This document shows, piece by piece, positions 7,627-15,382 of a DNA stretch of 64,000 nt. Both the position numbers and the translations under genes were made by a program. The DNA comes from Terriglobales bacterium (GTDB lineage Bacteria > Acidobacteriota > Terriglobia > Terriglobales > Acidobacteriaceae), in assembly GCA_035624455.1 (NCBI GenBank), contig DASPRM010000075.1, positions 62,001-126,000 on the forward strand, read 5' to 3'. The notes beneath the pieces are model-generated. The model made no database searches and was not told the origin of the DNA. It saw only the letters and a program-made list of their open reading frames with translations. Position 1 is the first letter of the stretch; every line of letters starts with the position of its first letter.

Positions 7627-10600
7627 CTAGACTCTCTCGAGTTTCACCAAAAAGCCCTTGAACTCTGGTGTGTAGGCGTTGGGATCAATCACTGCAGGCG
7701 AAAGCTGGTTGGCCAGCGTGCGAGCCGTCTTGCCCTCGTCCTCAGCAATGCCCCTGTAGCCCCAATGAATCGGTATCCCGATCTGATAAGTGGTTTTGCC
7801 ATTGATTTGCATTGGCCGGATGCGGCGAGTCACCATGGCTTTCGCAATGTAGTCGCTGCGCGCGCTGGTCACCTTGACCTTTTCGCCCCCTCGAATGCCG
7901 AGTTTCTCCGCCAGTTCTACTGGTATCTCAACAAACGGCTCGGGAACCAGCTGCACGTTCATGGGGTTGTTCTTGGTCCAGTAGTGATAGTGTTCGGTCA
8001 GCCGATAAGTGGTGCAGACGATGTCATAACCCTGGGCCGGCGTGCCGTACTTATCCTCCGCCGACTTGAACTGCTTTGCGATCGGGTTATGGCTTTGCTG
8101 CGGGTGAAGGATGTTTTCGGTTGGGCTCTCGAAAACTTCGTAGTGCTCAGGGAACGGACCGTCAGCTACCGCACCGATGGGAACGAACAGTCGAGCCACC
8201 CCTTCCGGATTCATAATGAAGGGACCCATGTGATCGGCCGGCTTGGAATCTGGCTTGAAGTCAGGAACGTCGTTGCCTACCCACTTCTGGGCTTTGTCGT
8301 CCCACCAGATTTGCCGCCGTGTAGGATCCCAGGGCTTACCATTCAGGTCGCACGACGCCCGGTTGTACATCACCCGGCGGTTCGCCGGCCACGACCACGC
8401 CCAGTTAGGATAAATTCCCAAGCCGGACGGATCGTCCGTTCCCCGCCGCTGGAGCATAGGTCCGGCTTCGGTCCAGGAGCCGGAGAACAACCAATTGCCA
8501 CACAGCGTTGATCCGTCATCCCGCAAGAACGCGAACCCGGGCAGCTGCTGTCCGGCTTTGATCGTAGTGTTTGTGGCAGGATCTGTAACATCCGCCAGTG
8601 CCTTTCCGTTCAGTTCTTTCGCAATTTCCGCCAGTGACGGATTGAGAGGAGTCGTGTACTTCCAGGAGGCATTTAGAATCGGATCCGGGAATTTGCCGCC
8701 TTCCTTCTGATATAGCTCGCGTACTTTCAGGAAAATGCGTGCCAGGATTTCCTGGTCCAGCTTGGCTTCCCCTGGCGGGGGCACCGCAACGTACTTCCAT
8801 TGCAGCCAGCGGGCAGAGTTGACGAAAGTACCGTCCTTTTCTGCGAAACCCGCACCTGGCAAGCGGTAAACAGTCGTGTTAATCTGCTTCATCTGCTCGG
8901 GCGTGGTACCGGGTGCACGCCAGAATTCGCTGGTTTCGTCGGGATAGATTTCGCAGACCACCAGCCAATCGGACTTTCTCAGGGCGGCGATGTTCTTCTC
9001 GGAGTTCGGTCCGATGGCGACGCCGTTCATGCCAAACGCCATTAGCCCCTTCACCTTGCCCGCATACATTCCGTCCCAGATTTCGGTGACTGAGTAATTA
9101 CGGTCAATCTTCGGCAGGTAGTTGAAACAGAAATCGCTTTCCTTCTGTGCCGCGTCCCCGTAAAGCGCCTTCAACAGTGAGACTGCAAAGCGTGGACTAT
9201 TCGACCAGTAGTTGAAGGAGTCCCACTCGTGTGGCTTTGCCGGTTTTACGGTCACGCGGCTGAGATAAGTCTTCAGGTCGACATCGTTCGGGTTCGGAAC
9301 TTTCAGGTAGCCGGGAAGCAGGTCGAATACACCCGCCATGTCAGTAGCACCCTGAATGTTCGAGTGTCCGCGCAGGGCGTTCACTCCTCCTCCTGCCCGC
9401 CCTATGTTGCCTAGCAGCAGCTGCAGCATGCAGGCGGCGCGAATCGTCTGTGTTCCGGAGCTGTGCTGCGTCCATCCGACGGCATAGATGATGGTCCCCA
9501 CCTTCCTGGTATCGCCGTCCTTGCGGATGGATGTGAACAGGTCGGCTGCCTTCAGGAATTGATCCTTGGGAATGCCCGTGATGCGCTCCACGACCTCCGG
9601 CGTATAGCGTGAGTACTGCTGCTTCAGCAATTGATATACGCAGCGCGGATGCTGGAGTGTTACATCGTAGGCAATGTTCTCTGGCAATGCCGGCGGCGGT
9701 GGGGTGGCCGCCTGGTACCCGTGAGGAGCCTTTGGATTCGACGGCGTCGCTGCTCCACCCGCGGCTTCGTAGTTCCAGGTTGTCCGGTCATAGTTGCGCT
9801 TTTCTGGATCCCAACCCGAATAGAGACCGTCCTCGGGAAGCTTGAAGCCTTCTTTAATAATGAAAGATGCATTGGTGTAGTTGACGAGGTAATCGTGGTG
9901 GACGCGGTTGTTCTGCAGAAGGTAGTTGATGAACACGCCGAGCAGTGCAATGTCCGCTCCCGCCCGGATCTGCAGGAACAAATCGCTGACTGCGGCCGTC
10001 CGCGTGTAGCGCGGATCCACCACAATCATTTTGGCGTTGCGAGTGCGCTTTGCTTCAACCGGCCACTTGAATCCGCAAGGATGGTTCTCCGCTGGATTCC
10101 CACCCATGATCAACATCATGTCGGTGTTCTTGATGTCGATCCAGCCGTTCGTCATTGCCCCACGTCCGAATGTTGGTCCCAAACTTGAGACCGTGGGGCC
10201 GTGTCAAACCCGTGCCTGGTTTTCGATGTAGCAGACCCCCAGGCTGCGCATGGCTTTTACGACCAGCCAGTTGAACTCGTTGGTGTCGGTGCAACCGCCC
10301 ATAAACGCGATACTCTCGCAGCGGTTGACGGTACGACCCTGGGCGTCCTGATCAACGAATGTCGCGTCGCGGGTCTTCTTCACCCAGTGGCCGACCTCGT
10401 CAATCGCCTGATCCCAGGAGATATCTTCCCAGTGATCCGAACCGGGCCGCCTTACTTGCGGTTTCAGCAGGCGGCGGTCATTCAGGATGTCCTGGTAAAG
10501 CGATGCTCCTTTCGGACACAGCGTTCCACGATTGATGGGATGGTCGGGATCGCCCTCAACATGCACCACTTGAGCCGTTACGTTCTTGGCCTTGTCACCA

Positions 10601-10791
10601 ATCGTGTGGATGATGACTCCGCAGCTCACAGAACAATACGGGCAAGTGGAATGCGTTTCGGTGGTGCGCGCGATCTTCAACTCCTGGACCTGGGCATACG
10701 CAGGCTGCAGATCGAAACCCAAGATGGAAGCGGCAGCGCCGCCGGCTCCGACTTTGATGAAATCTCGGCGATTGAAATTCATGATCGACAT
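7627..10791 (-). CDS. fdhA: formate dehydrogenase catalytic subunit with selenocysteine
   Basis: The gene is one reading frame interrupted by an in-frame UGA at 10206-10204. Upstream sequence ends NQARV and downstream continues HGPTVSSLGPTFGRGAMTN, exactly the selenocysteine context of E. coli FdnG/FdoG. The UGA is codon 196, the same number as in FdnG, and total length is 1054 residues. The N-terminus has a twin-arginine signal (NRRDFIKVGAGGAAAS) and one [4Fe-4S] motif (CPYCSVSCG with LCPKGAS). The product is therefore a Tat-exported molybdopterin enzyme oxidising formate outside the membrane. An alternative start is the ATG at 10782, which has better spacing from GGAG. The selenocysteine machinery is not encoded in this window. 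Confidence 0.95.
10157..10206 (-). promoter_or_regulatory. UGA selenocysteine codon and SECIS hairpin in fdhA
   Basis: Directly after the UGA (10206-10204) the mRNA can fold. An 8-bp perfect lower stem is formed by GCCCCACG (10199-10192) and CGTGGGGC (10164-10157). Within it is an upper stem GTCTC/GGGAC (10191-10187 with 10180-10176, one G-U pair) and a six-base loop AAGUUU containing the G-U expected of bacterial SECIS loops. The position just 3' of the UGA agrees with SelB-dependent recoding. The sequence also encodes conserved FdhA residues, so it serves both coding and structure. Confidence 0.85.
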
Positions 10792-10972
10792 GTCTCCTGG
10801 GAGGTTGAGACAGATAGTGACGGAACAAGTGAAACGAAGGGAAATAGCAACTGAAGAGGATAGATAAAGCCAATGGAGAAAATGCCGCCAGGTAGTGCCA
10901 CGTTCCTCACCCCGGAACAGCTTTTTTCCAACCGACTGAAGCAGGTAATGCTAGCACAAAGTCTTCCCGGGT

Positions 10973-11002
10973 GCACCAGCGTCCTTGAAAGGGCGCTGAT
11001 GC
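10973..11002. other. hairpin in the 340-base gap upstream of fdhA
   Basis: The intergenic stretch 10792-11131 separates divergent fdhA and the histidine kinase and contains no convincing gene. Its clearest structure is a hairpin: CAGCGTCCT (10977-10985) pairs with AGGGCGCTG (10990-10998) over a TGAA tetraloop, and three further pairs (GCA/TGC) lie beyond one mismatch. It would sit in the fdhA leader if transcription starts upstream of it. There is no T-run on either side, so it does not look like a terminator. No promoter was identified with confidence. Confidence 0.4.
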
Positions 11003-11131
11003 AAGTCTATTTGCCAGTATCGTAGGCCGATTTCCACTAGGCTTGCTCCTTCATGTATCCTTGCAGGAACCTCAGTAGCATTACGGCGATGTGCCGGTGT
11101 TCCGGATCGTTGCGCCGCTTCGATTTCTGAG

Positions 11132-12295
11132 ATGCGGAGGATACCTGACCTGAGCTCTGACGATACTCTCTCCCGGCGAATCTTGAAGAGGACCTCCACA
11201 CGCTATGCCCTGGCTATTTCAGCGGTCGGCGTGGCTCTAGTCTTGCGCTGGGCACTCACCCCTCTTATTGGCTCCTCCCTCCCTTTCATCACACTGCTTC
11301 CGGCAGTAACTTTCGCTGCTCTCTATTGCGGGGTTGGACCTTCCATGGCGGCTATCGTGGTGGGAATGTTTGGGCAGTACTGGGTCGCGGTACCCCGCTC
11401 CCTCTTCCCTGCTAGCTCTTCATCCACAACTGGTATGGCACTGTTCTTCCTCATGTCAGTTGTGATCGTTCTTATGGGAGAAAAGCATCGTCGGGATACT
11501 GTACGTCTGCACTTCGACTTAGGAACGTTGGAGAAACGGGTTACAGAACGTACCTTGGAACTTGACAAAGCTAATCAGAGTCTCCGGGAACTGACTGCAA
11601 GACTGCTGCAATTGCAGGATGACGAGAGGCGACGTATCGCGCGTGAATTGCACGACAGCGTAGGACAGATGCTGGCTGCCCTGACCATCAATCTCTCCAC
11701 GGTGGAGAACGATATCGCCAGATTGGTGCAGACCGCAGGGACAATCAAAGATAGTGCTGACCTGGTGCAAGAGATGAATCGGGAGGTCCGCACGATTTCA
11801 CACCTGCTGTATCCGCCCCTACTTGACGAGGCAGGGCTGCCGGCCGCGCTTCGTATGTATACCGAAGGCTTCGCGCAACGCAGCGGCCTGGCCGTCGACT
11901 TGGACCTCCCCAAGGACTTCGGTCGGCTACCTCGGGAACAGGAGACTGCAATTTTTCGTGTGGTGCAGGAAGCGCTCATCAACATCCACCGTCACTCAAA
12001 CAGTCCCAGTGCCCGGGTCCGCCTGACTCGCTCTGCAAACGAGGTCGGACTCGAGGTTGAGGACGTGGGAAAAGGAATTCCGCCAGACAAGCAGGCGGAG
12101 ATGAACTCGGCTGGATCGACCGGCGTCGGGATTCGGGGAATGCGCGAAAGGCTGCACCAGCTGGGCGGGAGTCTGGAAATTAACTCCAACAGCGGTCGCA
12201 AGGGGACGGTCATTGTAGCGCGTCTGCCGATAATCAAGTCAGTGGCATCTACCCAGCAGGCCGAGGACATGGGGAGTGCGCGCATCTCCGCCTGA
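11132..12295 (+). CDS. orphan sensor histidine kinase (DUF4118-like, HisKA_3)
   Basis: The 387-residue protein has three or four hydrophobic segments in residues 25-115 resembling the DUF4118 membrane domain (LITLLPAVTF-like pattern, here FITLLPAVTFAALYCGVGP). A coiled coil follows (LEKRVTERTLELDKANQSL), then a NarL-family dimerisation and phosphoacceptor segment (DERRRIARELHDSVGQM, with the His in ELHDS), then an ATPase domain with N-box (VVQEALINIHRHS) and G-boxes (VEDVGKGIPP, GVGIRGMRERL). No response regulator is adjacent, so its partner is elsewhere. The membrane part is short and lacks a large external loop, hence sensing is probably within the membrane. No clear ribosome binding site precedes the ATG. 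Confidence 0.85.
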   Translation: MRRIPDLSSDDTLSRRILKRTSTRYALAISAVGVALVLRWALTPLIGSSLPFITLLPAVTFAALYCGVGPSMAAIVVGMFGQYWVAVPRSLFPASSSSTTGMALFFLMSVVIVLMGEKHRRDTVRLHFDLGTLEKRVTERTLELDKANQSLRELTARLLQLQDDERRRIARELHDSVGQMLAALTINLSTVENDIARLVQTAGTIKDSADLVQEMNREVRTISHLLYPPLLDEAGLPAALRMYTEGFAQRSGLAVDLDLPKDFGRLPREQETAIFRVVQEALINIHRHSNSPSARVRLTRSANEVGLEVEDVGKGIPPDKQAEMNSAGSTGVGIRGMRERLHQLGGSLEINSNSGRKGTVIVARLPIIKSVASTQQAEDMGSARISA

Positions 12296-12339
12296 AGTCA
12301 TACCTAGACACCAGCAACCAGTTGTCACCCCGAGTCTTT

Positions 12340-12428
12340 AGATGCGCTCTCGGCCCTCCGAAGGCCACGAGAGGACCATAAGGGCCTTACCCTTCGCCCT
12401 CCTTTGGCGGATGGAGGGCGGCGCATCT
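12340..12428. ncRNA. candidate cloverleaf-like structured element
   Basis: This lies in the 312-base gap 12296-12607. An 8-bp closing stem AGATGCGC (12340-12347) with GCGCATCT (12421-12428) encloses three hairpins. Hairpin 1 spans 12348-12372: TCTCG/CGAGA plus GCC/GGC across a two-base bulge. Hairpin 2 is AAGGG/CCCTT at 12380-12394 with a five-base loop. Hairpin 3 is CGCCCTCC/GGAGGGCG at 12395-12420, 8 bp without mismatch. It is not a tRNA: there is no T-loop consensus, no CCA and no plausible anticodon arm. A second GATGCGC at 12457-12463 could pair with the same 3' strand, giving an alternative fold. The strand is undetermined, and whether it is a transcript, a leader switch or a DNA repeat is unknown. 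Confidence 0.45.
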
Positions 12429-12551
12429 TTGACGGAGAAGAGAGCGGGTGGCTTTGGATGCGCATGAGCTTCACCGGCAGCAGTCGCATCGTCACCCAAC
12501 ATCGTGATTGGGGTCACAGGCGGCGCAAGAACGGCAGGGTATGCTCCAGAT

Positions 12552-12570
12552 GAAATTGAAATTCATTTTC
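12552..12570. promoter_or_regulatory. Fur-box-like operator
   Basis: GAAATTGAAATTCATTTTC matches the E. coli Fur consensus 19-mer at 14 of 19 positions and keeps its dyad symmetry around the centre. It lies 37 bases before the ATG of the outer-membrane barrel gene at 12608, a position where a bound repressor would block transcription. This suggests iron-responsive control. AT-rich sequence in a GC-rich genome can produce such matches, so confidence is moderate. Confidence 0.45.
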
Positions 12571-12607
12571 ATGTTCATCTTCCGCCAATTCATACCTGAG
12601 GTACGCC

Positions 12608-13504
12608 ATGCCGCGACTTCTTTTACTGTTCCTGCTCTTCTCAGCCACGGCCCTTCCCCTGACCGCGGCCGGTTCGGATAACGCCGACGCTAATCCGGCT
12701 CCAACACCCGCCCTGGCCCAACCCATCTCACCCAACAGCGATGAGAATAGCCCAATTCAGGACAACAGCTTCCTCGTCGAGGAAGCCTATAACCAGGAAG
12801 ACGGTGTCATTCAGCACATTTTCACGTTCCAGCGATGGGCGAGCAGCGGCGACTGGCTTTTCACGCAGACGGACGAGTGGCCACTCCGAAATCTCAAGCA
12901 CCAACTAAGTCTAACGGTCGCGGCGGCCCATGCCGGCTCTATCCCCGGCTCCGACGCAGGCTGGGGAGATACGGCGGTGAACTATCGCTATCAACTGCTT
13001 GGCAATGGAGAGGTACAACTGGCGATAGCGCCGCGCCTGTCAGTGCTGCTGCCCACTGGCAACAGCACGCTCGGACGGGGCAGTGGAGGCATAGGCTTGC
13101 AAACCAATATCCCGGTGAGCATCGTGTTGAACAAGCGGCTCGTAACGCACTGGAACGCCGGAGCTACATGGGTGTCGCGGTCTCGCAATCCGTTGGGTCA
13201 GTCAGCCCCGGCCGTGAGCGTCAACCTGGGTCAATCATTTGTTTGGCTCGCGGCCAAACGGTTTAATGCCTTGCTGGAAACAGTGTGGACCTCAACTGAA
13301 AACGTTATAGGCACGAGCAAGACTATACGTTCTCCGACTGCGTATGTCAGTCCTGGCATACGCTGGGCGTACAACTGCAGGAACGGGCTGCAAGTTGTTC
13401 CCGGAGTGGGTCTCCCGATCGGAGTAGGACCGAGCGCGGGCGAGAAAGGCTTGATTGTCTATTTGAGCTTTGAGCATCCGTTCGCCTGGGCGCGTTCGCG
13501 TTAA
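12608..13504 (+). CDS. putative outer-membrane beta-barrel protein
   Basis: The 298-residue protein starts with a signal peptide (LLLLFLLFSATALPLTAAG) followed by a Pro/Asn-rich spacer. The remainder alternates hydrophobic and polar residues as in beta strands, with the pattern of the putative outer-membrane transporter (MetA or phenol-degradation-like) family: LAIAPRLSVLLPTGNSTLGRGSGGIGLQTN, here given in pieces as PRLSVLLPTGN and GSGGIGLQTNIPVS. A terminal strand (GLIVYLSFEHPF) ends close to the C-terminus. GAGG six bases before the ATG supports the start. The upstream Fur-like site hints at a link with metal supply; the substrate cannot be read from sequence. Confidence 0.7.
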   Translation: MPRLLLLFLLFSATALPLTAAGSDNADANPAPTPALAQPISPNSDENSPIQDNSFLVEEAYNQEDGVIQHIFTFQRWASSGDWLFTQTDEWPLRNLKHQLSLTVAAAHAGSIPGSDAGWGDTAVNYRYQLLGNGEVQLAIAPRLSVLLPTGNSTLGRGSGGIGLQTNIPVSIVLNKRLVTHWNAGATWVSRSRNPLGQSAPAVSVNLGQSFVWLAAKRFNALLETVWTSTENVIGTSKTIRSPTAYVSPGIRWAYNCRNGLQVVPGVGLPIGVGPSAGEKGLIVYLSFEHPFAWARSR

Positions 13505-13579
13505 GCGATGCGGCGTAGAGATCGACGGCCTGGTCTGAATTCGGCGGATGAATCTGCCCGCGCAATACGGAAACACCCT

Positions 13580-14030
13580 TCAAAAGATATTGGATCTTGG
13601 AGCCTGTGAAATAAGGATCCAACACCAACCCGGTATTGGCTCGGATCAGCTCCTCATGGCCAGCCCGCTTCAACTGCTCGCAAATCCCCGCACTGATACG
13701 GCTTTGCCAGACGATAGCGTTATTGACCGGCCGTCCGGATTGCCGCTCCCACAGGATCCCTGTCTCACGCTGATTACCGATGCCGATGGCAGCGAATCTG
13801 CGGGGCGCTGATGCCCGCCGCTGCCAGCGCTGCTCGTCCCACTTGGAGCTCCAGGGACCAGGATTTGCTCCGGGTCGTGCTCGACATGACCCGGCGACGG
13901 AAATCTGAGGAAACTCTTGCTGGGCTCGCGAAACGATAGCTCCATCATGATCAAAGACGATGGCGCGGCTGGACCTAGTGCCCTGATCAGGTGCAAGGAT
14001 GCAGCGGTTCACGCCAATACTGTTCGACAC
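13580..14030 (-). pseudogene. glpK: glycerol kinase remnant, frameshifted and truncated
   Basis: The minus strand encodes recognisable pieces of the N-terminal third of glycerol kinase, in two frames. One frame gives ILAPDQGTRSSRAIVFDHDG and QQEFPQI. The second frame gives FPSPGHVEHDPEQIL (13996-frame). The first frame resumes with AAIGIGNQRETGILWERQSG, NNAIVWQ and IRANTGLVLDPYFTGSK. Similarity then stops near 13580 and the rest of the gene is absent. At least two compensating frameshifts plus a 3' truncation make it non-functional. The first slip is near CAGATTTCCG, where two bases appear to be missing. The 3' break lies close to the end of the convergent barrel gene. Confidence 0.85.
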
Positions 14031-14425
14031 GGCAGTTTAAAGGTACATCACTGGACGAGAGTGCGGAGTGTCCCCGTACTGCTACCGAGCCGGCGGAACT
14101 CTTGGAGCGCCTTTCTTAGCGAAAATTAATACTTCCTCAAATTGAGCCCCACGCCTGCTGATCCACGGAAGACGGCAGATGCCTTGAAGTTGATGCATTC
14201 CCACAAACGGAAATTCCCTGCGGCCTTGATGCACCACTTGAGCTTTCAATGATTTGTGTTCTCATCACGACGTGCCACACTGTTGCAAACCGCACGACGG
14301 AATCAGCTTCGCTTGGATTGAAGTGCCGCAGGATCGGCCCCCGGGAGTCACCGTTTCGCAGTGGTAACGAGTTTGCATGCAGAATTTCCGATATTGAGGC
14401 GCCACTCAGGGGCTCACAACTATTT
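14031..14425. other. stretch without a supported gene
   Basis: Between the glycerol kinase remnant and the proposed start of the next gene there is no convincing reading frame, promoter, hairpin or repeat. The downstream frame stays open from 14249, but its translated N-terminus (MICVLITTCHTV onwards) resembles no domain and has no ribosome binding site. The stretch looks like decayed sequence, consistent with the neighbouring pseudogene and the truncated kinase domain that follows. Confidence 0.4.
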
Positions 14426-15325
14426 ATGGTCGAAATCAGTAACGCATTGCCCGCGCTCAAACAACGCATCCGTCGCATTCTCGGCCCTCGAATTGAACTT
14501 GTCTTGATGAATAGCTCCGGGCTGGACCAGATTGAGGGTCAGCTGGCCTCTTTTGAGCAAGCGACGTTGGAACTGACCATGCTGGCCAGGCTTGCGATGC
14601 CGTTTGGCGGAAAATTGGAGATTGAAACAGCCAACCTGGAGTTGGAACAGCCGGTGCTTTTGAGCAATACCACATTGCACCCGGGCAGGTATGTGCTGAT
14701 GGAGATGATCTGCCTTCGTTCGCGCCCTGCGGCCGAACTCCTCCGCTGGGGATTGGATCCCGATCCCAAGCTGCGAGGCTTTGACGATTCCGGAATTCGT
14801 ATCGCGCGCGAAATCTTTGGCAGTGGCGGAGCAACTCTGTGCGAGTATAACGAGCCAGGTAGATCCCTGAGGTTTCGTGTTTATCTACCCAGCTGCGCGA
14901 CTTCAGTCTATTCAGGTGGTCTCTGCACAATGCTCGAAGAGGAAGATCGAAGGCCGACGATCCTGCTCGTCGAAGACGAGGGTTTCGTACGCAATGTAGC
15001 CTGTGAAATTCTGCAAACGGCCGGCTATCACGTCATTAGTGCCCGCAGCGGCACGGAAGCACTGCAATTGTTCCACGAGCGGGGCCGGCGAATAAGTCTA
15101 TTGGTGACCGATGTAATCATGCCTGGGATGAACGGACCTGACTTAGCGGAGAAGCTCGCTGCAATGCAGCCGGGATTGAAAACCATCTATATGTCAGGTT
15201 ATACGGATAATGCCGTCCTGCGCGATGGAGCACAGCAAGCCGGTGTTGTGTATCTGCAAAAACCGTTCACTCTGAATGCGCTTACCGGCGTAGTGCGGGA
15301 AGCCCTTGCTCAATCCGCGGCTTAA
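14426..15325 (+). CDS. response regulator fused to a degenerate kinase ATPase domain
   Basis: The C-terminal 120 residues form a complete receiver domain: acidic pair in LLVEDEGF, phosphoacceptor Asp in LVTDVIMPGMNG, Ser in YMSGY and Lys in LQKPF. The preceding 165 residues align with the ATPase part of hybrid histidine kinases (ending LRFRVYLPS, as in the usual FxIYLP) but have lost its catalytic boxes. The N-box reads LTMLARLAMP where LNLAxNARDAMP is normal, and the DxGxG and GTGLGL motifs are gone. No phosphoacceptor His or sensor domain is left. The start is set at the ATG 14426 with AGGGG about 14 bases upstream; an open frame continues to 14249. The receiver might also be translated alone from the ATG at 14930. 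Confidence 0.65.
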   Translation: MVEISNALPALKQRIRRILGPRIELVLMNSSGLDQIEGQLASFEQATLELTMLARLAMPFGGKLEIETANLELEQPVLLSNTTLHPGRYVLMEMICLRSRPAAELLRWGLDPDPKLRGFDDSGIRIAREIFGSGGATLCEYNEPGRSLRFRVYLPSCATSVYSGGLCTMLEEEDRRPTILLVEDEGFVRNVACEILQTAGYHVISARSGTEALQLFHERGRRISLLVTDVIMPGMNGPDLAEKLAAMQPGLKTIYMSGYTDNAVLRDGAQQAGVVYLQKPFTLNALTGVVREALAQSAA

Positions 15326-15382
15326 GATTCTCTTTTGTGCTAGGCCCGGTACTCATCCACCCGACCTTAACTTCTCAGCTGT

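Noticed and set aside
10182-10206. Apparent stop codon or frameshift splitting fdhA into two genes
   Set aside because: The frame is unchanged across the UGA, the codon equals Sec196 of FdnG, and a SECIS-like hairpin follows, so this is selenocysteine recoding.
10901-10930. GTTCC/GGAAC hairpin followed by a T-run as a plus-strand terminator
   Set aside because: There is no plus-strand gene upstream to terminate and the stem is only five pairs, so it is not annotated.
12340-12428. tRNA gene, because of the cloverleaf outline
   Set aside because: No T-loop consensus, no D-loop GG, no usable anticodon arm, and the T-arm equivalent has 8 bp with a 10-base loop.
13347-13580. Continuation of the glycerol kinase frame towards 13347
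   Set aside because: Similarity to GlpK ends near 13580 and the rest overlaps the 3' part of the convergent barrel gene; it is chance open frame.
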